This document shows, one piece after another, positions 46,029-58,255 of a stretch of DNA of 64,000 nucleotides; position 1 is the first letter of the stretch, and each line of letters opens with the position of its first letter. The notes beneath the pieces are model-generated. The model worked only from the letters and a program-made list of their open reading frames with translations. It was not told the origin of the DNA and searched no databases. Source of the stretch: Dysidea avara (taxonomy: Eukaryota; Porifera; Demospongiae; Dictyoceratida; Dysideidae); assembly GCF_963678975.1 (NCBI RefSeq), contig NC_089276.1, forward strand, positions 24,163,059-24,227,058. The letters are read 5' to 3'. The position numbers were made by a program, and so were the translations under genes.

Positions 46029-49000
46029 TTACCCTTGTAATTGGCTAATAGATGCTTTATTGATGCCAGTTCCCACCAATGTTACGTCCTCCAAACTGTA
46101 AGACACAATATACATACATCAATTATAATATAGTATATACCACTTACTGAATACAATTATTCACCATCAGCTGTAGGATGGGGATGGTTGCCATTACATA
46201 ATACAAGTGCAGAGTTTGGAGGTGTGGACATGCCACACCCACTGTAGCCAGCAGCTGGTAGTTGTCATTGAAACTGCAACAGTCTATTGTAAGATGCTAC
46301 AATGCAAAAATATTAAATCAGCTTGAATGAAATAGATGTGTTACAGTCTTCTCTTAATCTTTAGAATCATGCAGGGGATACTTAATCAGTATGGTATAGA
46401 CTGAAGTAGGGATTAAATGTCCACTAGTATACCTACACCTGTACAGGTGTAGATGACCTCCACTACTTTTTATTTCTATGATCCCTAATCGAGCATAAAA
46501 TGCCTAATAATTTCTTTGCACTTGCAAATAGTAGGCATCATGAAGGTTGGTGCTTTGACCACAAATACCTGGTAATCTTAACTGTTGTTACTACTAAGGT
46601 GCACATACTATCAGAGTTTATAAGCACCTGCTTATCAGCTCTTGATGCTACAAAGTACAAACTTAACTTTTTCATTACGTGTATGCCATTTGGACCAAAC
46701 ATGTACCGTAGTATACCGCCACAAGATATACAATACATGCGTCATGTACATATCTTCTTTGCGTCCCATTTTCTTTCATCTTCTAGCACAAAGGCATCGC
46801 TTCACAGGTACACATATATGTAACACTGTGTAAAGGGCAAGCATGGAGTTTTATAAGCTAGTAGACATCATTACAACAAAAAGTATGAAGCCTGACGTGT
46901 GAATTGGTCCCTACTTTAAGCCATATAATTAGCAATCAATCAACATACATGGACTAACCAGACATGATACAATATCAAACAGTACCGTTTAACCCTTAAA
47001 CCTGCATGTAATTTTTAGTAACAATACACTGAAAACGCATACGCCGATAAATTGGTTTTTACGCATGGCCTCAAACAAATCGCTGTAGCTGTTGAACTAA
47101 TAACTCTATGGCTACGCAATTTGTGCTGCTATATTTGTGATGTAATAAGGAATAATATGATACCAAGGGATTTACCCTTCGACAAATGTACGGGGCCAAA
47201 ACTCGTAAAGAATCAACATGTACGCAATTAAAACACGCATGCCAATACATACCTCCAGAAAATGGATCATAACTCCGTCCCTGTTCACTGTATCGAGCTG
47301 AAATTAATGCTAGTAGCTTCGCCACGCATTGGAGAATCATGGCATATAAAGCTCACGTGAGTCAGACATTCATAAAAATGGCTGCCAGACCATGCGTTCA
47401 CGAGGTAGGGGAAACCAGACGTCGATCTTCAGCTCGTCATAACAAGTGAGTGAATGTTGTTACAATGGTTATTCATCGCTGTCTAAGTAGTCCAATGAAT
47501 GTACTTTCCAGTGATAGGTGGTTTTTGGACTAATGTAATTAGACAAGCTTCATACACTGCCGGTTTAGAATCCATCACACATTCATCCATCAGTAATAAT
47601 AAATGTGCGTATTTTGAGCTTTATAAAAAGTGCCAATATATTGGCGCGTGCGGGTTTAAGGGTTGAGTCAATGAAACCATACTGAGCATTAATTTTCCCT
47701 ATCAATACTTTCCTTGAGCAGCACATTTAGATGCTGTAAACTTATTAAGGGCTTACTTCCTAGATGCCTGTAACTTCACAATACCACACCTATTAATACA
47801 ATCTTGGATGAATGATAACAATCGAGCACCGAGACCACGCCTCTTAACAATCTATTTACTCAATCACGATGACACACCCTGTTATTATTGGCCTAACTGC
47901 ATTCATAATGCTAGCACAATGAAATATAAAACAGTGACACACCGAGGCCGACTCGAGATACTCTAATACAGCAGTCACTCTAATAGAACAGTCACAGTCT
48001 TCATTCATATTACTTCATTATAAAGATACTTCAATAATCACTCCAATGTGTACCTTTTATATTATACTTTCTCTGTACATCATTATACTAGGTATATATT
48101 ATTATAATAAGTGAAATTGTTACAGAAGTTTAAATGATACACAGCTCTGTACACTACAGTGGAACCTCTGTTAGAGTAGTGACTGTTCAATTAGGGTAGT
48201 TGAATAATACTGGTATTTTTAAAATGCCATATTAAGGTTATTTATACACAGTTTCAGAGAGATATGGATTTTTCAGATTTATGGACCACCCTGTCCCAAG
48301 GGGTTTAGTAACTGAGGTTCCACTGTATATGCAAGGAAGGATGCAAATTTATGAGCAGGTGTGAATATATAATGGTCTATGTGGTATATACAGTATATAC
48401 ACCATATAGCTAGAAATTTTCAATTTCAACAAGCCGGCGTCTTGAGGACAACTTAATGAATTTAGCACAAAATATAGAAACAGCAGTTTTGCTATATGAA
48501 AATTTCTACCAGTACAGTATATGTATATTGCTATACCTTTAATTTACGTCCAATGACTGTAAAGGATTTTCTGATGTAAGTAGGAGTTAGGACATCAGAA
48601 CAATATTTAAATACCAATCTGATAGGCTGCCTCATAGCCACAGATTGTAAGATGATGTCACTGGCTTTCCACAATACAATATTCTTCCCTGAGAACAGAC
48701 AAAACTGACAGTAAATTTGAGCCTCATGCTCTTAGGTATAGCATGTACACATGGTGATAAGATTTTAATCAAACATTACACATATATCATGGCTTTGAGC
48801 ACGAGTGGTCTGCCTGATATGTCTATCTGAAAGTTGGAGGTCACAGTCCTGAAGCCTGTGAATTGACATACATATGAAGTAGACCATGAATGCACTTAAG
48901 ACGACATCTCAAATTAAAGTCACAATTAAAACTCCTTTCTCTAACTTCTATATAGCTAATTCTGATAATCACTAGCAGTTATACATGTGTTTGAACAATA

Positions 49001-51103
49001 TGTGGTATTTGATGTTGTTTTGGGTCAACAACTGGAAAAATTGCTGATTGTTACTGCCCCAAGTTGCTCATTCCAAATAGGAATATACCAGATGCATTTA
49101 ATGGCAAAGTGTCAATCTACAAGTTGGAATGAGTGGATCGGATTGCAACTAAAGTTACTGGCTGGTATGATGCCATGTGTCTATTGTGGTTGGGGGTGAG
49201 TAATGGTACTCTTTTCCACTTCCATGTCTCAAAGAAGCAGTCTAAAAAATATTTTAGCCCTAAACACTACAGAAAAGGCACCTAAGCAGAACCTACTATC
49301 TTAGCTACAGCAAGATCAACAGCAAGGCGAGATTAGAGCTTGAATGATAACCACCTTACTGAAGACTGAACAAGAGAAAACCACAAACAACAATGGAGCC
49401 AGCCCATCACCAAGGACTCAACAAATACGTATACTAGGTACTTGTACCATACCCTAGTGCTGAGCAATATGACAATATTTTAGTCAAGCCGCGGTATCTG
49501 TTTTCGTTACCATCCAATTTTTTAACTACAGCAAATACCATAAATTCTAAAACACAAGTCTTTTAGTAGCTAAAATAACATACCTTGTGTGAAGAAGTCT
49601 ACTTACAACACATGTGAATGGATATGTACCACAGTAAATGTATTGCAATTGGCTTTTAACACAATTCTGTCGTTTACTGAAATTTTAGGGTTATTTCTGT
49701 GTCTAAATCTAGTACTGTAGGTCTGAATAGCATCAAACTAAGGTATGCCAATAATTTAGTCATACCGTAATATCAAGTTGACAATACCATACCGTCTATA
49801 AAATATCAAAACCGCTCAGCACTACATACCACCAGAACTTGTCAATGTACTGTGATTAAATAAAACTCTTTTGGCATATATACTATTCATGAAATTATTC
49901 TCAGAAGTTTAACACTTTCACACAAACATACAGTAACACTATACTTACATAGTACTGGATCAGCAGCTATCACATGTAGTCTTTTGCAAGTTAAAAAGCA
50001 GGTAAGGAGACTCGATGAAGGTAGAAATGAGAATATCTTCAGCAACAATTCATCGGGTAACGTACAAACATTCCTAACACTGTTTTCAATTGTATTTTTG
50101 CTAATCCTCCATTTCACTATATAGAAACTCAAATTAATACAGCTGTTAAGATTAGGCACACAAGTATACCATATAGTAAAAGAACTTTGACAGTATAAAA
50201 CACTGCCAGATTGTTTTTTTAATTCGCCTATATGCCAAAGTATATTTCCAGCCATCACTATAGCTACATGCAATGTGTAGTGAGTGACACTTGACAAGCA
50301 ATCGCCAAAATCTTTTTTGCCAAAGTTTCCTACTATACAGTATATTGACATCTTAGGTATTGCTCTTTCTATCAGCTATATACACACACTGACTACAGCT
50401 GTGACTCACTTGCAGTACCAATTTTTGGTAGCAAATGTTTGGTAGGTGGTTTAGTCAGTGATGATGTTTTCCAGTGTCTTTGGTAAGAATTATTCTTAGT
50501 GCGGGATTCTAAACAACAATGTGTCCTACCATAACTTGATGTGGAATTATTTTTGGTCCCTGGGTAACTGTAACACATCGAGTTTACAAAAGTTTGCACT
50601 TCTTGATTGTGTATTTGACCTTTCCTCTCGTATTTGTCTTGTGAACTGTTTATCACATGTCCACAGTTTTCACACCAACTCAACTGTAGAACATTGGTCC
50701 AATTACACCAATCACATACTGTCTTCTCACTTGTACAACTGCCATTGCTATTACATAACCCTTCTAAACTCATGTCATTATCATCAGATAAACTAGCGTC
50801 GAGGTGAGAAACTTGGGATGTGCGAGGTTTTACACAAGGTAAGGGATCTTGTGTGTAGTGTCCAAAGTCATGGTCATGTTTATCGACCGGTACTTCTTTC
50901 AAAACATTCACTTCCGCGCCGCGCATAGCTGATTGAATCGTGCCAATCGCGGCATCGCTTTGTTCCGATCGACAGTCATTCAGCTTTCCACAACAGTATC
51001 GATTTATATCCTCGTGATTCAAATTCCAAATATCCAGTAGAGTTTGGTGGGAGAACATTAGTTTTGTCTTCGACCTTAAGCCTCGCCCTACACTCTGATT
51101 CAA
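46029..51103 (-). CDS. F-box/LRR protein with RanBP2-type zinc finger, 409 aa
   Basis: Five exons: 51103-50410, 50116-49949, 48688-48537, 46296-46148, 46095-46029. All junctions are GT-AG, phases match (1, 1, 0, 2), and the total is 1230 nt including TAA. Residues about 130-150 carry CDWCNWTNVLQLSWCENC, exactly the C-x2-C-x3-N-x6-C-x2-C signature of RanBP2/NZF zinc fingers. Exon 2 encodes the F-box (TLPDELLLKIFSFLPSSSLL). Exons 3-5 give LRR-like segments (LTIDCCSFNDNYQLL, ACPHLQTLHLYYV, LEDVTLVGTGI). Expected role: substrate receptor of an SCF ubiquitin ligase, with the F-box binding SKP1. RanBP2-type fingers often bind ubiquitin, RNA or protein partners. The middle of the N-terminal exon is low-complexity and Ser/Asn-rich. 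Introns 2 and 3 hold transposons. The ortholog is not identified. Confidence 0.8.
46403..46495. repeat. Small foldback-related repeat
   Basis: 'gaagtagggattaaatgtcc', a palindromic 'tacacctgtacaggtgta', and 'cactactttttatttctatg' plus 'atccct' form loose inverted arms. They are related to the arms of 8649-8907 and to 57714-57880. It lies in intron 3 of the F-box gene. Confidence 0.5.
46993..47662. mobile_element. piggyBac-like MITE, 670 bp, in an F-box gene intron
   Basis: CCCTTAAACCTGCATG at the left and GCGTGCGGGTTTAAGGG at the right are inverted ends. TTAA flanks the left end (46989-46992), and TTGA (one mutation) the right (47663-47666). It aligns along its length with the element at 45143-45832. 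Confidence 0.8.
47760..48010. repeat. Second copy of the 8160-8345 repeat
   Basis: 'gagaccacgcctcttaacaatcta' and the terminal 'gagatactctaatacagcagtcactctaatagaaca' pair correspond to 8177-8335. The sequence before it (47690-47730) matches the start of the exon-like repeat (cattaattttccctatcaat). Confidence 0.5.
49455..49824. mobile_element. 370-bp hAT-like MITE in an F-box gene intron
   Basis: TAGTGCTGAGCAATATGACA and the inverted right end (GGTTTTGATATTT...; AACCGCTCAGCACTA) are terminal repeats. Flanks CATACCC and CATACCA suggest an imperfect 7-8 bp duplication. YAGTGCTGAGC ends are typical of hAT elements. No coding capacity is seen. Confidence 0.6.
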
Positions 51104-51197
51104 ACCCTAAGTGTAATCTAATTGTTTCGTGCGCGCACGCACTCTGGCCGGTTTGATTAATTATGCATGTGATACAAGTCTGGGGCGGCCACTCCAT

Positions 51198-52033
51198 TTT
51201 TTCTGTCTTAGTACACCAGAGAATGTACGCTGTCTCACAATGCAGAGAAACTTAACAAGTTCTCATAAAGCTGTACACAGCTAGCTAATTTTTGACTATA
51301 ATCAAAAAATCTAATAGCGCAATTAATTACATGATAGTCGCTGGTCCAAAATTGAAGTCCTCATGAGAGCATGAGGTACCTTTGTGTAGTGATACTCAAT
51401 CATCCTTAAGTGACCCATAATAGTAACACTTACCTTATAGAGTATTCATATAGGTTAGGGTAGCTATTCTAGATTTTAATAGGTATTCTCAACCCGTCGC
51501 TATAGACAATGTGTGTTCGCTTTAGAGATATGACCGTGACCATGTTTATCGTCTTAGCCACTGACACAGGATGTCAGTGGTATATGTACTACCATTCACG
51601 TAGCTAGTACCTCAACTGTCTGTATACAGTCTTTCACTGATAATTCATGGAGATGTATACAATGCAAAGTTTGTACTGATCAAGGTACTGATGTATCTAC
51701 ACCTATATGGAGCTAGAAATTCAGCAACATGAGTATACTTCAGAATCTGTTAAATCAACAGAGCAATAATGCAATACTGCATGCTCCATACATCCTGTAC
51801 TTACTGCTTGTGTTTGTGCTTTCCCCTTACAAGCTCTATATACTGCTTCTCTTAAACAACATGATTCCAGATTTTATGACCACACCATATGATGTACAGG
51901 ACACATGATACAGGTTGCATTACAGATCTAGAGCTTCTATACATGCACATTTAAGTCGCATGTACAAGGTATGCAGAAACTGTACGTGTGTGTTTGTTTG
52001 TCTCTGAACAGATACTGAGATGTACATGTACAC
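51198..52033. other. Intergenic between F-box and VWA genes
   Basis: Upstream of the F-box gene start and downstream of the VWA gene end, so it should hold the F-box promoter. A small hairpin, CCACTGACA-cagga-TGTCAGTGG, is at about 51558-51580. No gene is supported. Confidence 0.4.
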
Positions 52034-52039
52034 TTTATT
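52034..52039 (-). promoter_or_regulatory. Poly(A) signal of the VWA-VWD gene
   Basis: Minus-strand AATAAA about 138 bp past the stop at 52177. Confidence 0.45.
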
Positions 52040-52176
52040 TGCTGGTTGGCATCATGATCTACTTAATGATTAAATACATGTGACAAAAGACAATGCAGTA
52101 TATAATGTATAAAACTTAAAAAATTAAATACACCGAGCTGGAGTACTTCTGTAATGTAATATGTAGATATGTTGTC

Positions 52177-55100
52177 TTAATGGTTGCGCACTAGAGTGAA
52201 GTCATCTTTAAGAATTCCAGACACTACATAGTCTAGAATGTTTCCTTTGATCAGTCCTTCTCCTTGTTTGCCATAATTCATAGCCTTCCAACATGGTTTG
52301 CCTGTCATGGTGACATCTCTGACAACTGGGACTGGATTACGCCCATCAGAATAAATAAGCATTTCTCGTTGGACATCAATATCAATCATTTTCGTCATAA
52401 ACTGGCCTGTATAAATAAAATGTACCAGTGATATGTGTGTGAGCACCATGAATCTCTTTTAATATATGAGATATTAAATGTACATAACACATTTATCTTT
52501 ACCCATTATTCCATTGGTGGTTTGAGTACTTTGATACTTAATTTTCCACTCTACATCAAGATGGCTACTATAAAATTTCACATCAAATGCTGCATATGGC
52601 TCTGTGTAAACCACACTAATAGATGGAGTTTCCACCATGCTGGCTGTACTTGGTGTAAATATTACAGATGTCCTTTCTGTTTTATTGTATGTTATTTGCT
52701 TGATTGATGTAGCCTGGAATTTTCCATAGCCAAGCATGACAACCTCTTGTTTAACTGAATCAAAAATAATAGCATTAGAATTAGCATTTTTTCTGGGTAT
52801 AATAGCCAGCTTCCCAATCCAAGTTGCTTGACTCTTATCCCCAACACTATCAACAAAGTGAGCATTGACAATGAAGTGTTCATTGTAGATCAAGTTAAAT
52901 GCCAGGCCAGGATATCCTTGTACAGAATAGCACAACATCTCTTGTGATAAAAGTGGTACCATAAAGTGAGGGTCTCCACTAGCACCTGTTCCTATAAGAC
53001 ATCCAGTAAATCACTACTAGAAACATATGTACATAGCAAACCTGGCTGAGAACCTGTAGTAGTGTTTTCTGTAATGCACATGTAGTAAATCACTGCTATC
53101 AATTGGAGTTATTTGACTAACCAGGACAATCGATACAGCTGCCATTGTTTAACACTTGACTATCGGGACAGAAGCAGCCTTCAACACAACCTGCATTGCA
53201 AGTAGCTGTACCACTATCACATGTTTGTGGACACAGAGAACCACATTGTTGAAACACCATGCCAGGATCACACTGAGGCTGACCAGCTAAAAAAAAGAAA
53301 AAAGATGACTAATTACACCATAGATAATAGGTACGGATACATTATCTATGATTACACTGACACCTGCTACATGATAACATTTAAAAGATGCACTGTAATA
53401 TTACAGACAACCTACAACAAAGAAAATTCCTCCAGCTACTCGGTGGTGGTACTCCAGCATCAGCACAAGCTGCAGCATACACAGCAATACTCTCACAAGC
53501 ACATCCTTCATGATCCACTCCATTGCAATTGCAGTAAGAAAGCTCACAATTCTCAATATAAGTTGTAGGATCTATTACATTATTACAAGAACTAAATAGG
53601 CCTCCTTGCAATGATGAAGTGCAATGATGTCTGGCATAAAACAGTGTAAGACCACTACATACTGGCAGTGTATCCACTCCAGCACAAGTGTCTGATGTAG
53701 TAGCATTATGTACCCAGCTGTTACCAAATAATCTGGGTGTAGTTGCTAATGATCCATCTGGTGTTTGCAAATCATCTGTGGCATCATTATTATAATTGCC
53801 ACACAGGCCACAGAGTTTTCCCAACCAAGACATTGAAACTTTGATTGTTACAAGACCATTTCCATCCCATGATACAGTAATTCCAGCTACTGCAAGGAGC
53901 ACATGTGTGGAACCACCAGTTCTGAAAACTTGCACTGTGGCTGATTGCAATATTATCCCATCACCATTGTTAGGTCTCAGTTCACCATTAATGGACACCG
54001 TTCCACCGTTTCCTCTACCAAGTACAATTTCAAGATTTTCACCAGAAATCAAAACAGTTATTTGTTCAATATAACTGTCATTATTATCTGTTACACCATT
54101 TCTAAGAAGAACAGTAAACTCATCAGACCCACAAGGTGTAGTGAGAACATATTCACAATTTCCTTTAAAGTAAAAATTATTCTGATCAAAGGTTCTATAA
54201 TGTACGTTACTGAATACATAGCAGGTTGGTCCACTGGTAGAACAAGATTGTTGTATACAATGAAACTCTCCATTACGACACACACAACGGCTGGAACAAT
54301 TTGGTTGTATCTGTTCTCCGTTGGCATACTGGATACCCAGGTATGTACATGCTATATGGACAAGTGTAAATGGTGTATGATTAGTACCACTAGTAAGTAT
54401 GCTACATGATCATGATATGGAAAACCTATGTGTATAATTTTCAGGTTTCTATATAGTAAAGTGTAAATTTCATAGCTTCCTTTTTTACCCACACCTCAGA
54501 ATTTACACACTAACATAATGTATGCATTTGGTTTCTTTATATCAACACTTGGTTTCTTTACTTAACATTGTAATAATAGGCTTTTTATTGGTGCAGCTAA
54601 CTAACTCTTTGCAATGGCTATGTATTTATAGGAAAAAAGCTAGAGCTTACTTTCACACAGGGTCTGCGTGACACTTTGTTGAAGCTGTTGTAGAGTAGCA
54701 GCATCAAAACTGTTAGTGTGGAAAGTCAACGTTGGGTCAGTGGCAATAATTTCTAGCTCCCTTTGCAAGGCTTGGTTTACTCCCACTGCGTACACCTGGA
54801 AATCAGTATCGGTATGAAGTCTAGATGCAGCAGACAATGTTAGTGATGGCACACTAGACCTTCCATCGGTTACAACAATTGCTACATGATGACGTCCATC
54901 TCTGAGTCCCATTGACCCATCAAGTGTACTAGTTCTTAGCAAGTCTAATGCCTCATTTGTATAGGTCAATCCTCTACTGTATGGTAAGCCAGGGTTAATG
55001 GCTAGGAGTAATGCATTAATATCAATGTATTTGGTCAAGTTAAAGTGTATAGCTGCATCTGTAGCAAATAAGATCACTCCAACTAAAGTTTTGTCCTCTT

Positions 55101-55509
55101 CTATGCCAATGTCCAATACTTTCACAATGTCTTCAACAAATGTACGGATAAGACTAAAACGATCTATTCTTATACTTCCAGAGGTGTCCAGAACAAATAC
55201 TAAATCTAACCCTTCTCGAATGGTGCTCCCACATTCTAACAAAACAACAAAATGTCAAAATACAATAAGGGTGGTATGAAGCATGGCACTATAACAATAT
55301 ATACATACACAAGGAGCTATGTAGCTGTAAGCATGCACACACTAGTCTTACCTGTAACATTGTTCTCTGCATTAGCCTGTGAACAAAAGAAATGATCATT
55401 CATGATTACATTAATCTAATGAATCCACAGCTTTGATACTTACATCTAACAGTAGCACCATCCACCAAATGCAAACAATAAGCAAACTATTCTTCATCAT
55501 GGTTAGCAT
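52177..55509 (-). CDS. Secreted VWA-VWD-C8-TIL protein with ITIH-like C-terminus, 831 aa
   Basis: Seven exons: 55509-55444, 55376-55352, 55235-54651, 54351-53416, 53286-53122, 52991-52503, 52406-52177. All are GT-AG with consistent phases, and the sum is 2496 nt. Exon 1 encodes a signal peptide (SLLIVCIWWMVLLLD). Exon 3 is a von Willebrand A domain with MIDAS DTSGS and VVTDGRSS. Exon 4 begins with a short Cys-rich VWC-like stretch, then VWD (LCGLCGNYNNDATDDL) and a C8 module (GCACESIAVYAAACADAG). Exon 5 is a TIL domain. Exons 6-7 resemble the C-terminal domain of inter-alpha-trypsin inhibitor heavy chains (SGDPHFMVPL, NGIMGQF, GNILDYVVSGILKDDF). Expected role: extracellular matrix, adhesion or secreted defence protein, with metal-dependent ligand binding by VWA. 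No transmembrane segment is seen. Confidence 0.87.
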
Positions 55510-55551
55510 AGCTGGATACAAAATCTGAACTGAACAAATCCTGTAATGGTT

Positions 55552-55566
55552 ACTTCATATATATGA
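55552..55566 (-). promoter_or_regulatory. TATA-like sequence upstream of the VWA gene
   Basis: ATATATATG-type sequence about 50 bp upstream of the proposed ATG at 55509 on the minus strand. It is compatible with a TATA box and a short leader, but such AT runs are common here. Confidence 0.2.
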
Positions 55567-55569
55567 ATG

Positions 55570-56139
55570 TAGTAAAAAACCTTTCACCATATATATACAA
55601 ATTCCTACAGGTGTATATGTAACATATTTCAGTGGCCACAGATAACATCCCTTGCAGTATAAAATTTCATGTTAAAATGCACACCTGTGCTACCACTTAG
55701 TGGTTTCTCTGATAAAGGATGTTGAGATCAATTACACTGAATCCTGAAACATTTGTGTAGGCACACTTCATGATGTAGTGTAATATATTTTCAATTACAT
55801 TTCAATTATGTTACAAATACCACATAACAAACTCTTATGGTTTAGTATTAGTGGTAATAGTTTCTTACTATATCACACTAGCTATACAGCCTACATACGT
55901 GGCGTGGTTATGCAGCACGCACAGTTCACATATGAAATAATGTAGTGCTTTAACAATTTAGACTGTCAGCTACATTTTGTCAATGCACTATCTAAACTAA
56001 AGGATTTCACATCAAACGTGGCTAGTGAAGACCTAACTGCATGGTACATGTATATGTACATAATTGGCATGGTGTATTTTACTACTGTCTCTGTAAAATA
56101 CATGACATTTGCAGGGATACGTACTTCGAATTAAAGCTA
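55570..56139. other. Intergenic, no gene seen
   Basis: Upstream of the VWA gene. No frame or element is supported. Confidence 0.4.
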
Positions 56140-57177
56140 AAAGGCATATTGTATTTCTTGGACTGGACTCACGGAATGGATTCGTGGATTGGACTGACGG
56201 ACTGAACTGGAAACAGCCTCTTAACAATAATTCAGATGTTGCCTAGTTCTTGCAATGCTGAAGATACCAATATACAAAATTTTCTAACACTTCACCACAA
56301 GAAAACTTTTCAACCCAACAGCAAAACAAAACTGATACTGTACAACAGGAAATATTGACGAAATGAAAATTTGACGAATTCAGCTTGACCAATTAAAATT
56401 TGATGAAAAGCAGGAAATCACATATCTAAACAATGACTTTTGAGGCACTTATATTTTGACGAATTAAATTTGATGAATGTAACCAATTTGTCAAAATTTT
56501 CTTTTGCAAAAATTTCCTGTTGTATGGTATTCAATGCCACAAAATTTCTGCATACAGCCTTTCTGGAGTTTAGAAACACTAGTGAGTCTCTTCCGATGAA
56601 TTTAAACAGCGGTGCCACAAATATTATAATTCATGAGCGCTTCACACTTATTTGAGATACTGGTCCATATAACTTTTAATTGCTGTTTTCTCTAGATATA
56701 CTAAAAGCAATTTATTTCCCTTTTTGACCAGAACCGTTCAATTTGTACAAAACACAAGCACAAAACACATGCACTTGTAGGTTCTAGAAGTGATAGAGGC
56801 TATTGATTTATTCCTTTGTTGCTCCAGTATTTAACACTAGTGGCAGCTAGGAAATCTCGCACCGCCCACCCACTTATTATTGAATAAGTCCATCTGCAGG
56901 TGTGCATTCACTACAAGTCCATGTAGGAATAGCCATGTGCCAGCCTACCCTGTACAAAGCTATTGCTCAACTAGTGTCATAAGTTTGTAAAAGTTCTAAT
57001 AATTTAGGAAATGCATGACCTTCGTGATTTATGAGGAACAGTAGTATCAGCAGTTGTAGTTCCTTAATGGTATCTCCAGCATCACAAGAACTAGTGGATT
57101 ATTGTTAAGAGGTTGTTTTCCAATTCAGTCTGTGAGTCTAGTCCACAAGTCCAGTCCACGAAATTGCCAAGTTAAAC
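56140..57177. mobile_element. 1.0-kb inverted-repeat element with GGACTGGACT subterminal repeats
   Basis: Arms of about 140 bp at 56140-56268 and (inverted) 57046-57177 share 'tggactggact', 'gactgaaYtggaaa', 'cctcttaacaataat', 'ctagttcttg' and 'gctgRagatacca'. Within the arms a TGGACTGGACT-like word recurs in diverged tandem form. The interior is non-coding and hosts a separate MITE (56336-56529). Confidence 0.7.
56336..56529. mobile_element. 194-bp TACYGTAC-type MITE, nested
   Basis: TACTGTACAACAGGAAATAT at the left and AAATTTCCTGTTGTATGGTA at the right are inverted ends. The interior has TTTGACGAAT in both orientations. It is the same family and nearly the same length as 35334-35525, and it is inserted in the element at 56140-57177. 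Confidence 0.75.
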
Positions 57178-57713
57178 ATTATATGCATATTTTTGTGCTT
57201 GAACTACAATAATTTAAAAAAGGGTTCAACTGCAAACTTGCACACTTTGTTAAGTGAAAGTTATTTGGTTTGACAAAAGCATCACTCAAAGACAAACAGA
57301 CTGTGTGAAGCTTTGTAACAGACCATGAGATTGTGCAGGTGCTGCAAGTTTCATGTTGATTCTGTTGTCCCACATGATTACATGATAAAGTGGTATGTGG
57401 TGTACATGGTATTTCTGTGTAACATAACCAGTGACGTGATTTATGTGAAAACAAATATTTGCTATTTATTCTGGTTTCTTCAATTTCTAAAGTAGACGAT
57501 TCCGTTTTTTTTCTTTTGACCATATAAGTATATATATTATATATATGTAGCTATAGCCACTAGATTACTGTACAGTGTATGTTGCTAAGTACTGATGTGT
57601 AATCAGGTAGATCATATGTAACAAGCAAGATAGGAACACCTAACACCGGCACTTTTCAATGCAATCACAATTGTATCCAACATGCAGATTATTGTGTTCT
57701 ACGCAAGTGTAAG
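57178..57713. other. Intergenic, no gene seen
   Basis: A minus frame at 57179-57523 is open by chance as far as I can tell, with no domain. A TATATATA run is at about 57528-57545. Confidence 0.35.
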
Positions 57714-57880
57714 GCAAAATAAGACATTATACAACTGAGTAGAGATCATAGAAATAAAAGCAATGATGTCATCTACAACTGCTCCTAAACTAGTGAAATT
57801 TGATTTCTACTTTCTGTCAGCAATATCATAGCCATCTGATGTAGGGATTAAATGTCATAAATTATAGTATAGCTGCAGGT
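57714..57880. repeat. Foldback-related repeat
   Basis: 'gtagagatcatagaaataaa' followed by 'gatgtcatctacaactg', and inverted 'gatgtagggattaaatgtca' near 57838, are shared with 46403-46495. The middle is unrelated sequence. Confidence 0.5.
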
Positions 57881-58255
57881 GTAGATGTTTCATTGATTTT
57901 CACCGACTCAAAATGCTATTTCGTTTGTTCACTTTTTTTGTAACATGCACAATTAATGACTTGTTGTACCAGCACATACTGTGTCAAAGCAAAGAAAGAT
58001 GCCAGACACATTATAAATAATAATGGCATGACTAAACGTGCAAAGATGGCCATTATACTTTGTTTTCAGTTAATGCATAGTGTTACAAACAAAGAACAGT
58101 ATGAAAAGTGCTTCTGCAATCAATCCAGTCACTATGAAAACTATGGACAATTGTTCAGCACTAAAGCCATGACATGTGACCGTAGACCTACACGGTAGAG
58201 CCTGTAGCCTTAACCATAGTCGAGTTATGCTTGGCTGAAGGCATCAGTTAGTTAG

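Noticed and set aside
46500-46823. 107-aa plus-strand frame inside the F-box intron
   Set aside because: It lies antisense in a transposon-rich intron, with no domain, and overlaps equally open frames on the other strand.
53796-54409. Plus-strand frames over the VWD exon
   Set aside because: They are shadows of the minus-strand coding exon 54351-53416, which has clear VWD and C8 motifs.
57179-57523. 114-aa minus-strand frame
   Set aside because: No domain, no splice sites and no poly(A) support; the composition is like the surrounding noise.
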